The position numbers were made by a program, and so were the translations under genes. This document shows, piece by piece, positions 1 to 8,615 of a stretch of 28,186 nucleotides of DNA (positions are counted from its first letter, which is position 1; the number at the start of each line of letters is the position of its first letter). The notes under the pieces are model-generated. The model was not told the DNA's origin, did no database searches, and saw nothing but the letters and a program-made list of their open reading frames with translations. The DNA is from JAMXLO01 sp041487355 (GTDB lineage: Bacteria > Pseudomonadota > Alphaproteobacteria > Acetobacterales > Acetobacteraceae): assembly GCA_041487355.1 (NCBI GenBank), contig JBGPND010000050.1, forward strand, positions 1-28,186. The letters are read 5' to 3'.

Positions 1-208
1 GCTCACACCCAGACTCGCCCGGCGTGCAGCCGCACCTGAAAGGAAGGCTCTCGCGATGCAGAACTGAGCGCGAGCCGCCGCCTTACCCGAAAATCCACCC
101 ACCCCTCGCCGCGCCCGCCGGTTTGTTCGGGAATCCTGGTCGTCCTGGCCCGTTGCCCGTCCGGCGCCGCTCCGATAGGGTCCGCGGTTGCTTTGCCGGG
201 ATACAGCC

Positions 209-1411
209 ATGCACCTCACCGCCGACCGCCTCGACCGCATCCAGCCCAGCCTGACCATCGCCATCGCGACCAAGGCGCGGCACATGATCGCGGAGGGCAA
301 GAACGTGATCTCCCTCTCGCAGGGCGAGCCGGACTTCGAGACGCCGCGCAACATCAAGGACGCGGCGATCCGCGCCATCGAGGCCGGCGAGACGAAATAC
401 ACCGACGTCGCCGGCACGCCCGCGCTGCGCCGCGCGGTGGCGCACAAGTTCAAGCGCGACAGCGGCATCGACTACAAGCCGGAGGAGATCATCGTCTCCA
501 CCGGCGGCAAGCAGGTGATCTTCAACGCCATGCTGGCGACGCTGAACGCCGGCGACGAGGTGATCATCCCGAGCCCCTGCTGGGTCAGCTATCCCGACAT
601 CGTCTCGCTCGCCGACGGCAAGCCGGTGCTGATCCCATGCGAGCAGAACCACGGCTTCAAGCTGCGCGCCGAGGAGCTGGAGGCGGCGATCACCCCGCGC
701 ACCAGGTGGTTCATGCTGAACAACCCGTGCAACCCGACGGGTGCGGCGTATTCGGCGGCGGAGCTGCGGCCGATCTGCGACGTGCTGCTGCGCCATCCGG
801 ATGTGTGGATCTTCACCGACGACATCTACGAGAAGCTCGCCTATGACGGCTTCAAGCCGGCGACCATCGTGCAGGTGGAGCCGCGTCTGAAGGACCGCAC
901 GCTGACGATGAACGGCTGCTCCAAGGCCTATGCGATGACCGGGTGGCGGATCGGGTTTGCCGGCGCGCCGCTGGCGCTGATCAAGGCGATGGACAAGCTG
1001 CAGAGCCAGTCCACGTCGAATACTTCGTCCATCGGCCAGGCTGCCGCGGTGGAGGCGCTGACCGGCCCGCAGGAATCGATCGAGGCGATGCGCAAGACGT
1101 TCGAGGAGCGGCGCAACCTGGTGGTGGAGATGCTGAACAAGGCGCCGGGCATCAACTGCCACAAGCCCGAGGGGGCGTTCTATGTGTACCCCTCGATCCA
1201 TGGCTGTATCGGCAAGACCACGCGCGGCGGCAAGCAGATCACCGACGACGAGGGCTTTGTCCTCGCGTTGCTGGAGGAGACCGGTGTGGCGGCGGTGCAT
1301 GGCACGGCGTTCTGCTATCCGGGGCATTTCCGCATCGCCTACGCCAACGCCACCGAGGAGCTGCGCGACGCCTGCACGCGCATCCAGCAATTCTGCCAGG
1401 GGCTGCACTGA
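209..1411 (+). CDS. PLP-dependent aminotransferase (class I/II fold), first of a tandem pair
   Basis: Predicted cytoplasmic fold-type I aminotransferase of 400 residues, moving an amino group between an amino acid and a 2-oxo acid. Visible features are the substrate-loop motif NNPCNPTG near residue 172, the PLP-binding lysine K239 in SKAYAMTGWR, and a C-terminal Arg near residue 374 (HFRIAYA), where the family binds the substrate carboxylate. The start is ATG at 209; a TTG at 188 is in frame but adds only seven unlikely residues, and the ribosome site before the ATG is weak. The stop shares one base with the start of the next gene, so the two are probably translationally coupled. Substrate specificity cannot be read from the sequence; aspartate-aminotransferase-like is the closest description. 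Confidence 0.9.
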   Translation: MHLTADRLDRIQPSLTIAIATKARHMIAEGKNVISLSQGEPDFETPRNIKDAAIRAIEAGETKYTDVAGTPALRRAVAHKFKRDSGIDYKPEEIIVSTGGKQVIFNAMLATLNAGDEVIIPSPCWVSYPDIVSLADGKPVLIPCEQNHGFKLRAEELEAAITPRTRWFMLNNPCNPTGAAYSAAELRPICDVLLRHPDVWIFTDDIYEKLAYDGFKPATIVQVEPRLKDRTLTMNGCSKAYAMTGWRIGFAGAPLALIKAMDKLQSQSTSNTSSIGQAAAVEALTGPQESIEAMRKTFEERRNLVVEMLNKAPGINCHKPEGAFYVYPSIHGCIGKTTRGGKQITDDEGFVLALLEETGVAAVHGTAFCYPGHFRIAYANATEELRDACTRIQQFCQGLH

Positions 1412-2613
1412 TGCCCGCACTCGCCGAACGGCTCAGCCGCGTCCAGGTCGCCGCCAGCGTGCAGATGACGATCCGCGCGCGGGAGCTGCGCGCGCGGGGC
1501 GTCGACATCATCCAGCTCACCATCGGCGAGCCGAATTTTGCCAGCCCGCGCCATGCCATCGAGGCGGCGCATGAGGCGGCCCTGCGCGGCGATACGAAGT
1601 ATCCGCCGCAGGACGGCACGCCTGCGCTGAAGCAGGCGATCCAGCGCAAGTTCAAGCGCGACAACGGGTTGGATTTCGCGCTGGACGAGATTGCGGTTTC
1701 CAATGGCGGCAAGCAGTGCATCTTCAATGCGCTGATGGCGACGGTGGATCCCGGTGACGAGGCAGTGATTCCTGTGCCGTCGTGGAGCGCCTATGCGCTG
1801 ATGACGAAACTGTTCGGCGGCGAGCCGGTGTTCGTTACTTGCCCGCAGAACAACGGCTTCAAGCCGCGCGCCGAGGACATCGACGCGGCGATCACGCCGA
1901 AGACCAAGTGGCTGATCCTGAACAACCCGAACAACCCGACGGGTGCCTGCTGCTCGGCGCAGGAACTGCGCGCGATTGCCGATGTGATGGCCAAGCATCC
2001 GCATGTCTGGATTATGTCGGATGACATGTACGAGCACCTGGTGTTCGACGGGTTCAAGCATGCCACGATCGCCCAGGTGGCGCCGGAGCTGCGCGACCGC
2101 ACGGTGACGATCAGCGGTGCGTCGAAGGCCTATGCGATGACCGGCTGGCGTATTGGTTATGCCGGCGGTCCGAAGAACCTGATCAAGGCCATGGTGAACA
2201 TGCAGGGTCAGGCGACGGCCGGCGTGTCCACGGTCGGCCAGGCCGCCGCCGCCGCCGCGCTGGACGGGCCGCAGGACGGTGTCGCGGAGCAAATCGTCGC
2301 CTACCGCAGCCGGCGCGACATGGCGGTGGAGTTGCTGAACGCCTGCCGCGGCATCAACTGCCACAAGCCGGAAGGTGCGTTCTACGTGTTTCCCAACGTC
2401 GCGGGCTGCATCGGCAAGACCACCGCGGGCGGGCGCAAGCTGGCGAACGACCAGGACGTCTGCATGGCACTGCTCGAGGAGGCGCATGTCGCGACGGTGC
2501 ACGGCGCGGCGTATGGCATGAGTCCCTATCTGCGCGTCAGCACCGCGACGGACGACGAGTCGCTCGCCGAGGGCTGCCGGCGCATCGCGGCGTTCTGCGA
2601 AGGATTGCATTAG
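1411..2613 (+). CDS. PLP-dependent aminotransferase, second of a tandem pair
   Basis: A second fold-type I aminotransferase, also exactly 400 residues, starting at ATG 1411 inside the stop of the previous gene. It has NNPNNPTG, the PLP lysine K239 in SKAYAMTGWR at the same residue number as its neighbour, and a shared C-terminal block (INCHKPEGAFYV, then GCIGKTT). The two proteins align almost without gaps over their length but differ at many positions, so this is an old tandem duplication, not a recent copy. Both probably act on related substrates, which I cannot name. A GC-rich hairpin follows the stop, where this gene meets the convergent VOC gene. Confidence 0.9.
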   Translation: MPALAERLSRVQVAASVQMTIRARELRARGVDIIQLTIGEPNFASPRHAIEAAHEAALRGDTKYPPQDGTPALKQAIQRKFKRDNGLDFALDEIAVSNGGKQCIFNALMATVDPGDEAVIPVPSWSAYALMTKLFGGEPVFVTCPQNNGFKPRAEDIDAAITPKTKWLILNNPNNPTGACCSAQELRAIADVMAKHPHVWIMSDDMYEHLVFDGFKHATIAQVAPELRDRTVTISGASKAYAMTGWRIGYAGGPKNLIKAMVNMQGQATAGVSTVGQAAAAAALDGPQDGVAEQIVAYRSRRDMAVELLNACRGINCHKPEGAFYVFPNVAGCIGKTTAGGRKLANDQDVCMALLEEAHVATVHGAAYGMSPYLRVSTATDDESLAEGCRRIAAFCEGLH

Positions 2614-2627
2614 CCGCCGAATTAAAT

Positions 2628-2655
2628 GCTCCCCCTCCCCTTGCGGCGGGGGGAG
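2628..2655. terminator. GC-rich hairpin between convergent genes
   Basis: CTCCCC on the left pairs with GGGGAG on the right around a CCTTGCGGC-type centre. It lies in the 62-base gap between the aminotransferase stop and the stop of the oppositely oriented VOC gene, so it could end transcription from both sides. It looks like a shortened copy of the CCCTCCC/GGGAGGG repeat family seen at 4575, 8460, 19662 and 23213. There is no T-run, so a terminator role is inference. Confidence 0.45.
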
Positions 2656-2675
2656 TCGCCCACTGCTGCCTACTG

Positions 2676-3248
2676 CTAATGCGGCCTGTCGTCGTTGTTG
2701 GTACGGCGGTCGCCGGCGAGCCAGCGGGCCAGCTCCGAATGCGCGTCCTGCCGCCGCATCGCCGCGATCTGCTCGGCGTTCGGCGCGTCGACGGTGAATT
2801 CCAGCCGCAGCTCGTCGGGCGTCTTCAGATACATCGAGACGCAATAGCCATGATCGATCTTGCGCACCGGAACGTCGGCCGCAGTCACGCGTTGCATAAG
2901 CTCATCGAAACTCGGCTGCGTGACCTTGAAGGCGACGTGCCACGAGCCGCCAACCTCCTGCAGGATCGCCCGGTTCTTCTCCCACGCCTCTTCGTCGGCG
3001 AACTGGAAGAACGCCAGTGCCCCGCCATCGGCCATCTCGTAGAATGTGTGGCAGTAGTCCACCTCGCGACCAACCTCGGGTCGGAACACCCGTTCGCACC
3101 ACGTGGCGACCAGAGGAATCCCCAGGACATCCTCGATGAAGTGCCGGTTGACCTCCTGATCCTTCACCGCGTAGGCATGATGATGCAGCCGCAACGGCAG
3201 CTCCGCCAGCAGCTTCGCCCTGGTCTGGCCCTGTGGTTGATCCAGCAT
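2676..3248 (-). CDS. VOC-family protein (glyoxalase / extradiol dioxygenase fold)
   Basis: A 190-residue vicinal-oxygen-chelate protein. The fold is suggested by two beta-alpha-beta-beta-beta halves with candidate metal ligands: His in RLHHHAYAV near residue 23, His in GSWHVAFKV, and Glu in ELRLEFTVD. This His-His-Glu pattern is typical of type I extradiol dioxygenases and glyoxalases, but the substrate is unknown. The ATG at 3248 is chosen because a strong GGGAGGA ribosome site lies just upstream; the longer open frame beyond it has no such site. It is divergent from the FAD monooxygenase with about 100 bp between starts, suggesting a shared control region and perhaps a common pathway for an aromatic or related compound. 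I see no clear operator in that gap. Confidence 0.8.
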   Translation of the reverse strand: MLDQPQGQTRAKLLAELPLRLHHHAYAVKDQEVNRHFIEDVLGIPLVATWCERVFRPEVGREVDYCHTFYEMADGGALAFFQFADEEAWEKNRAILQEVGGSWHVAFKVTQPSFDELMQRVTAADVPVRKIDHGYCVSMYLKTPDELRLEFTVDAPNAEQIAAMRRQDAHSELARWLAGDRRTNNDDRPH

Positions 3249-3349
3249 GTCTTCCTCCCGCTGTCCGCTGTGCCAGTGCGCCACAACACTTCGCTTGCGT
3301 CCAGTCGATTTTCCCGGTTTTGATCGCGCCATCGCGAAGGGGAGGGGAC

Positions 3350-4543
3350 TTGGGCAAGCGACGCATCCTGATCGCCGGCGCCGGCATTGGCGGTATCGCC
3401 GCCGCGCTGGCGCTGCTGCAACGCGATTTCGAGGTCGCACTGTATGAGCAGGCGGCAGAGCTGCGCGAACTGGGCGCCGGCGTGCAGATTTCGCCGAACG
3501 GCTCGCGTGTGCTGTGCGAGCTTGGTCTGCAGCCGGCGCTGGAAGCGATCGCCTCGGTGCCGACGGCCAAGGAGATGCGGCTGTTCAACACCGGCCAGGC
3601 ATGGCGCGTGCAGGACCTCGGCGCCAATGCCGTCGCACGCTACGGCTCACCCTACTGGCTGGTGCATCGCGGCGATTTCCACCGCGCACTGGTCGAGGCA
3701 CTGGCCGAGCGCGCACCCGGCTCGGTACATGTCGGCGCGCGCTGCACCGGGTTCGAACAGGATGCAGCCGGCGTGACATTGCTGTTGGAGAGCGGCGAGC
3801 GCGTGCGCGGCGATGCGCTGATCGGCGCCGACGGCGTGCATTCATGCATCCGCGAGGTGCTGTTCGGCGGCGCGCGTGCCACCTTCACCGGGTTCATGGC
3901 CTGGCGCGCCGTCGTGCCGATGGAACGCCTGCCCGCACGGCTCCGCCAGCAATACGGCATGACCTGGATCGGCCCGCACGGTCATGTCGTCACCTACCCA
4001 CTGCGGCGCGGCGAGCTGTTGAACTTCGTCGCCGCGATCGAGCGCGACGACTGGTTGGTCGAGAGCTGGTCGGAGGCCGGCACGGTGGCGGAGTGCCGCC
4101 GCGACCTCGCGCTTTGGCATGACGACGTGCTGGCGATCGTCGATGCCATCGACATTCCGTACAAATGGGCGATGCTCGGACGCGAGCCGCTGCGGCATTG
4201 GTCGGTCGGACGCGTCAGCCTGTTGGGCGATGCGTGCCATCCCACTCTGCCTTTCCTGGCACAAGGCGCCAACATGGCGATCGAGGACGGCATGGTCCTG
4301 GCGCGATGCCTGGAGGCATTTGCCGACGTCGCCGAGGCATTGCGTCGCTACGAAGCCGCGCGGCTCGATCGCACGTCGCGCATCGTGCTGGGCTCGCTGG
4401 AAAACGTCTCACGCTACCACAATCCGCAACTCGCCGATCCCACGCAGGCGCAGGCCTTCATGGAGCGCGAGTTTGCGCCGCGCGCGATGGGCGCGCGTTA
4501 CGACTGGCTCTACGAATACGATGCGCTGACCGTGCCGGTGTGA
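3350..4543 (+). CDS. FAD-dependent monooxygenase (aromatic hydroxylase group A)
   Basis: A 397-residue flavoprotein monooxygenase resembling salicylate and 3-hydroxybenzoate hydroxylases. It has the N-terminal dinucleotide motif GAGIGGIAAAL, the central DG motif GADGVHS, and the FAD-ribityl motif GDACHPTLPFLAQGAN followed by MAIEDG. These are the three hallmark motifs of group A hydroxylases, which use NAD(P)H and oxygen to hydroxylate an aromatic ring. I place the start at TTG 3350 because GGAGG lies four bases upstream and the FAD motif then begins at the usual distance; an upstream in-frame start at 3233 would overlap the divergent VOC gene. The specific substrate is not recognisable. A repeat-derived hairpin pair lies downstream. 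Confidence 0.87.
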   Translation: MGKRRILIAGAGIGGIAAALALLQRDFEVALYEQAAELRELGAGVQISPNGSRVLCELGLQPALEAIASVPTAKEMRLFNTGQAWRVQDLGANAVARYGSPYWLVHRGDFHRALVEALAERAPGSVHVGARCTGFEQDAAGVTLLLESGERVRGDALIGADGVHSCIREVLFGGARATFTGFMAWRAVVPMERLPARLRQQYGMTWIGPHGHVVTYPLRRGELLNFVAAIERDDWLVESWSEAGTVAECRRDLALWHDDVLAIVDAIDIPYKWAMLGREPLRHWSVGRVSLLGDACHPTLPFLAQGANMAIEDGMVLARCLEAFADVAEALRRYEAARLDRTSRIVLGSLENVSRYHNPQLADPTQAQAFMEREFAPRAMGARYDWLYEYDALTVPV

Positions 4544-4574
4544 GAGGCTGAAGTCTTAGGGCGGGCGGAATTCA

Positions 4575-4662
4575 CCCCTCCCCCAACCCCCTCCCGCAAG
4601 GGGAGGGGAGTAAGTACAGCAGCACTCCCCCTCCCCTTGCGGGAGGGGGTTGGGGGGAGGGG
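4575..4662. repeat. Paired palindromic repeat, inverted copies
   Basis: Two near-identical arms in opposite orientation (4575-4610 and 4625-4662) are separated by about 14 bases. Each arm has CCCTCCC and GGGAGGG around a GCAAG-type loop, so it can also fold on its own. The same unit recurs inverted at 23213-23324, and a fragment lies at 2628. In this gap between the monooxygenase and the luciferase-like gene it could act as a terminator. It resembles REP/BIME-type intergenic repeats. Confidence 0.8.
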
Positions 4663-4706
4663 GCGGACGTGGTTTCATCGCAGGCAGCCTGCGAAGGAAA
4701 TCAGTC

Positions 4707-5939
4707 ATGAAGTTCGGCGTGTTCTACGAGCACCAGCTCCCCCGCCCCTGGACCGATGTCAGCGAATACGAACTGCTGCAGCAGTCGCTCGATCAGTTTC
4801 AGTTCGCGGATCAGCTCGGCTACGACTATGCGTGGGTGGTCGAGCATCATTTCCTCGAGGAATACTCCCACTCGTCGGCGCCGGAAGTGTTCCTCGGTGC
4901 GGCGAGTCAGCGCACCAAGAACATCCGGCTCGGGCACGGCGTAATCCAGCTTACCACCAACCAGCCGCATCGCGTGGCCGAGAAGGTGGCGACGCTCGAT
5001 CTGCTGTCGGGCGGGCGCGTGGACCTCGGCATGGGCGAGGCCGCCGGGCCGGCGGAGCTGCATCCGTTCGGCATTCGCGTGCGCGACAAGCGCGATCGCT
5101 GGGAGGAGGCGGTGCGCGCGATCATCCCGATGTTCACCCGCGACAACTGGGAATTCCACGGCCAGTACTACGACTTTCCGGCGCGCAACGTGATCCCCAA
5201 GCCGTTGCAGAAGCCGCATCCGCCACTCTGGGTCGCCTGCTCCAACATCCGCACCATCGGCGATGCCGGCCAATGGGGCATGGGCGCGCTCGGCTTCAGC
5301 TTCGTCTCGCCTGACGCGGCGCGCGCCTGGGTGCATCGCTACTACAACAACCTGCTGCACCACCCGAAGCGGCTGAGCGAGTACCAGGTCAATCCCAACA
5401 TCGCCATCGTCAACGGCTTCATGTGCGCGCCGACCGACGAAGAGGCGATCGAGGCAGCCTCGGGCTGGACGTTCTTCATCTTCGCGTTGGGCTATTACGG
5501 GCGGAAGGGCATCGACGCGCCAGGCACCGGCAATCTCTGGCGCGACTACCAGGACTGGCGCCAGACCGACAAGGCGAAGCAGGCGCTGCGCAACGGCCTG
5601 ATCGGTTCACCCGAAACCATCCGCAAGCGGTTGCGCCAGTTCGAGGCGGCGCATGTCGATCAGGTGATCCTGCTCAACCAGGCTGGCCGCACCAGCCACC
5701 AGGCGATCTGCGACAGCCTCGATCTGTTCGCGCGCGAGGTGATGCCCGAGTTCCACGCCCGCCAGCCGGCGCAGGATACCTGGAAGGCGGACGTGCTCGC
5801 CGGCCGCATCGTGCTGGAGGAACTCGAGACCGAAGCCTACGACCTCTACGCGCACCAGAACGAGGATATCGTCCGCCTCACGTCCGAGCAGCTCAAGCAG
5901 CGCATGGCGGAGAAGGAGAAGGCCGCGCAGGGCGCCTGA
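4707..5939 (+). CDS. LLM-class flavin-dependent oxidoreductase (luciferase-like)
   Basis: A 410-residue member of the bacterial luciferase-like TIM-barrel family, using reduced FMN or F420. Typical features are the N-terminal strand MKFGVFYE, AWVVEHHFLEEYS near residue 45, the LGHGVIQLTTNQPHRVAEKVATLD segment (seen in parts) with LSGGRVDLGMGE, and the late barrel segment GSPETIRKRLRQF with DQVILLNQAG. An in-frame start at 4650 would encode a glycine-rich tail from the upstream repeat, so ATG 4707 with GAAGGA seven bases before it is preferred. The C-terminal 60 residues are charged and helical. It may belong with the preceding FAD monooxygenase and VOC protein in one catabolic set, but the repeat between them argues for separate transcription. 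Substrate unknown. Confidence 0.88.
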   Translation: MKFGVFYEHQLPRPWTDVSEYELLQQSLDQFQFADQLGYDYAWVVEHHFLEEYSHSSAPEVFLGAASQRTKNIRLGHGVIQLTTNQPHRVAEKVATLDLLSGGRVDLGMGEAAGPAELHPFGIRVRDKRDRWEEAVRAIIPMFTRDNWEFHGQYYDFPARNVIPKPLQKPHPPLWVACSNIRTIGDAGQWGMGALGFSFVSPDAARAWVHRYYNNLLHHPKRLSEYQVNPNIAIVNGFMCAPTDEEAIEAASGWTFFIFALGYYGRKGIDAPGTGNLWRDYQDWRQTDKAKQALRNGLIGSPETIRKRLRQFEAAHVDQVILLNQAGRTSHQAICDSLDLFAREVMPEFHARQPAQDTWKADVLAGRIVLEELETEAYDLYAHQNEDIVRLTSEQLKQRMAEKEKAAQGA

Positions 5940-5955
5940 CGCCGAGGAGGATCGG

Positions 5956-7215
5956 ATGCCGCTACTGATCCGTTGGCTTGCGATCCTGTCATTGCTGGCG
6001 GGCCCGCTGGCTCATGCCGCTGATCTGCCAGGCCCGTGGGTGGAGCTCACGAGCGATGGCGGGCTCGACGTCCGCGCCGTCACCGCGCCAGGTGCGCCTT
6101 GTCCGAAGGTGATGGCGGACGGCGCGGTGCTGCCGGCCAAGCCGCGCGGCCAGCCGGACCAAACCGACGGTGCCTACCCGGTGCAGGTCTGCGTCGCCCA
6201 CGCCGCCGCTTCGGCGCACAGCCTGACGGTGGACGGACTGCCGGTGCCGGCGCTGGCGCATGCGATCCGGCGCATTGTGGTGATCGGCGACACGGGCTGC
6301 CGGCTGAAAGGCGACCTCGTGCAGGATTGCAACGATCCGGTGAAGTGGCCGTTCGCCACGGTTGCGCGCCTGGCCGCCGCGCACCGTCCGGACCTGGTGA
6401 TCCATGTCGGTGACTACCACTACCGCGAATCACCCTGCCCGGCGGGCCGGGTGGGCTGTGCCGGCAGCCCTTACGGCGACAATTGGGCGGTCTGGCAGAA
6501 GGATTTCTTCGCGCCGGCCGCGCCGCTGCTGGCGGCAGCGCCTTGGGTGCTGGTGCGCGGCAATCACGAATTGTGCAACCGCGGCGGCCATGGCTGGTTC
6601 CGGCTGCTCGATCCGCATCCCGACGCGGTCGAGTGCGCTGCGACCACGCCGCCCTATGCGCTGCATCTCGATTTGCTGAACCTTCTGGTGTTGGACGGTG
6701 CCGACGCAGACGACAGCACGGCTGACCCGGCAAAGGTCGCGCTGTATCGCGGCCAGTTGCAGTCGCTGCTGGCGGATGCGCCGGCGCATGCCTGGCTGCT
6801 GACTCACCGGCCGGTCTGGGCATTGGCGGAAGGCCAGGGCGTGCCGCAGGGTGCGATGCTGAATGCCACCGAGCAGGCGGCGATCCGTGACTCGGTGCCG
6901 CCGGCGCTGGACATGGTGCTGTCGGGCCACGTCCACGACTTCACCAGCTACGAGTTCGGCCCGGCACGTCCGGCGCAGCTCGTGGTCGGCGAGGGCGGCG
7001 ACGCCAACGACGCCATCGTGCAGCCGATCACCCCCGGTATCGTGATCGACGGAATGAAGCTCCGCCGCACCTTTGCGATCCCGGACTATGGCTATGTGGT
7101 GCTGCATCGCGTGAGCCAGGGGTGGACCGGCACCGTCTACGCGGTGACCGACCAGGTTCTGGCACGGTGCCGACTGCACGGGCGCGAGGTGACCTGCCAT
7201 CCAGCCGTGCGCTGA
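5956..7215 (+). CDS. Exported calcineurin-like metallophosphoesterase
   Basis: A 419-residue protein with a clear Sec signal peptide (residues 1-21, cut after AHA) and the metallophosphoesterase motifs in order: GDTG at 111, GDYHY at 152, GNHE at 202, then THRPVW and GHVHDF. These bind a two-metal centre that hydrolyses phosphate mono- or diesters, here in the periplasm. Several Cys residues (CR, DCND, SPC, GCAG, CNRG) suggest disulfides, fitting export. A strong GGAGGA precedes ATG 5956, 16 bases after the upstream stop. The stop overlaps the start of rsmB, so the two are co-transcribed, though no functional link is known to me. The N-terminal 100 residues before the catalytic domain look like a small beta-rich domain. 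Confidence 0.88.
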   Translation: MPLLIRWLAILSLLAGPLAHAADLPGPWVELTSDGGLDVRAVTAPGAPCPKVMADGAVLPAKPRGQPDQTDGAYPVQVCVAHAAASAHSLTVDGLPVPALAHAIRRIVVIGDTGCRLKGDLVQDCNDPVKWPFATVARLAAAHRPDLVIHVGDYHYRESPCPAGRVGCAGSPYGDNWAVWQKDFFAPAAPLLAAAPWVLVRGNHELCNRGGHGWFRLLDPHPDAVECAATTPPYALHLDLLNLLVLDGADADDSTADPAKVALYRGQLQSLLADAPAHAWLLTHRPVWALAEGQGVPQGAMLNATEQAAIRDSVPPALDMVLSGHVHDFTSYEFGPARPAQLVVGEGGDANDAIVQPITPGIVIDGMKLRRTFAIPDYGYVVLHRVSQGWTGTVYAVTDQVLARCRLHGREVTCHPAVR

Positions 7216-8450
7216 TGCCTGATCCCACGCGCGAGGCGGCCTTCGACCTGCTGACGTCGGTGCTCGATCGCCGCCGGCCGCTCGAGGCGGCGCTGGATGC
7301 CCTGCCCGAGCTGGCGCCGCGGGACCGCGCTGCGGCGCACCGGCTCGCCGCCGCGGTCCTGCGTCGGCTGGGGACGCTGGACGCGGTGCTGGAGCCGTTT
7401 CTGCGCAAGGCCTCGCCCGAGCCGGTGCATCACGTTCTGCGGCTCGGCGCGGCTGGGCTGCTGCTGCTCGAGACGCCGAGCCATGCCGCGGTGGCCACCG
7501 CGGTTGCCTTGGCGCGCGCCCGCGGGCTGGCGCCGTTCGCCGGCCTGGTCAACGCCGTGCTGCGCCGTGTGGCGGAGGCGGGGGCCACGGCGCTCGCCGA
7601 TCTGGATGGGCCACGCCTGGATACGCCGGCTTGGCTGTGGGCCTCCTGGGGTGACAAGGCACGGGCGATCGCCGTCGCCCACCAGCACGAGGCGCCGCTG
7701 GACGTGACCCTGCGGCCCGGAGCGCCGCCGCTGGATGGTGAGATGCTGCCGACCGGCTCGGTGCGATTTCCGGCGGGAACCAGGGTGACCGAGATACCCG
7801 GCTTCGATCGGGGCGAGTTCTGGGTGCAGGACGCCGCCGCCGCCCTGCCGGCCAGGCTTCTCGCCGCGCAGCCCGGCGAGCGCGTGGCCGATCTGTGCGC
7901 GGCGCCCGGCGGCAAGACGGCGCAGCTTGCCGCCGCCGGAGCGTCGGTCGTCGCGGTGGAGCGGGACCCGACGCGACTGGCGCGGCTGCGGGACAACCTG
8001 CGGCACTGGCGTTTCGAGGCCGAGACGGTGCAGGCCGACGCCGCTGCGTGGACCCCGCCAGCGCCGTTCGACGCGGTGCTGCTGGACGCGCCGTGCAGTG
8101 CCACCGGAACGATCCGCCGCCACCCCGACGTGCCGCATATCAAGCGGCCACGCGACGTTCGCGCACTGGCGGCGATGCAGGACAGGTTGCTGGCAGCTTC
8201 CGCGGCAATGCTGCGTCCGGGAGGGCGGCTGATCTATGCGGTATGTTCGCTGCAGCCGGAGGAGGGCGCGCCTCGCGTCGAGGCTGCGCTGGCACGCGGC
8301 GGCCTGCGGCACGATCCCTTCACGCATGCTGAACTTGCGGCTCTGCCGGAGGCACTGACCGGGGACGGCTTCCTGCGCACACACCCTGGCATGTGGCCGG
8401 AGCGTGGCGGCATGGACGGATTCTTTGCCGCACGTCTGATCAGGGTGTGA
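7215..8450 (+). CDS. rsmB: 16S rRNA (cytosine-967-C5) methyltransferase RsmB
   Basis: A 411-residue SAM-dependent RNA methyltransferase. The first 130 residues form the NusB-like RNA-binding domain (EAAFDLLTSVLDRRRPLEAAL). The catalytic domain has the SAM-binding motif DLCAAPGGKT near residue 232, DAPCSATG with Cys 294, and YAVCSLQPEEG with Cys 344; the two cysteines are the m5C release and nucleophile residues of the family. The start ATG 7215 overlaps the metallophosphoesterase stop. The downstream order with rpe and a heparinase-like gene is common in alphaproteobacteria. The product methylates C967 of 16S rRNA during 30S assembly (known for the family). Confidence 0.93.
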   Translation: MPDPTREAAFDLLTSVLDRRRPLEAALDALPELAPRDRAAAHRLAAAVLRRLGTLDAVLEPFLRKASPEPVHHVLRLGAAGLLLLETPSHAAVATAVALARARGLAPFAGLVNAVLRRVAEAGATALADLDGPRLDTPAWLWASWGDKARAIAVAHQHEAPLDVTLRPGAPPLDGEMLPTGSVRFPAGTRVTEIPGFDRGEFWVQDAAAALPARLLAAQPGERVADLCAAPGGKTAQLAAAGASVVAVERDPTRLARLRDNLRHWRFEAETVQADAAAWTPPAPFDAVLLDAPCSATGTIRRHPDVPHIKRPRDVRALAAMQDRLLAASAAMLRPGGRLIYAVCSLQPEEGAPRVEAALARGGLRHDPFTHAELAALPEALTGDGFLRTHPGMWPERGGMDGFFAARLIRV

Positions 8451-8459
8451 GATTCGCTT

Positions 8460-8564
8460 ACTCCCGGAACCCCCTCCCCAACCCTCCCCCGCTTCGCGAG
8501 AGAGGGAGTTCAGCGCCCCCTCTCCCGCGAAGCGGGGGAGGGTTGGGGAGGGGGTTCCGGGAGT
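8460..8564. repeat. Long perfect inverted repeat (39-bp arms)
   Basis: The arms 8460-8498 and 8526-8564 are exact reverse complements over 39 bases, and the 27-base centre holds a second pairing (AGAGGG with CCCTCT). It lies between the rsmB stop and rpe. A related copy with the same central sequence occurs at 19662-19745. A stem this long can form a strong RNA hairpin or DNA cruciform and would act as a terminator or mRNA-stabilising element. Confidence 0.9.
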
Positions 8565-8615
8565 GGCGTCGCCGCAGCCTTGTCTTCCAATAGGCCCGCG
8601 GCCTACATCCGCCAC

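Noticed and set aside
55..66. Three-codon mini-frame (ATG CAG AAC TGA) with an AAGGAAGG site upstream
   Set aside because: Too short to support a leader peptide; no attenuator-like structure follows before the aminotransferase start.
83..1420. A long antisense open frame covering the first aminotransferase
   Set aside because: GC-rich codon bias opens long antisense frames; the translation is Arg-rich with no motif, and it mirrors a well-supported gene.
8094..8096. PCSATG instead of PCSGTG in RsmB as a possible catalytic defect
   Set aside because: Both catalytic cysteines (C294 and C344) are present; Ala at this place is, as I recall, a usual variant in alphaproteobacteria.
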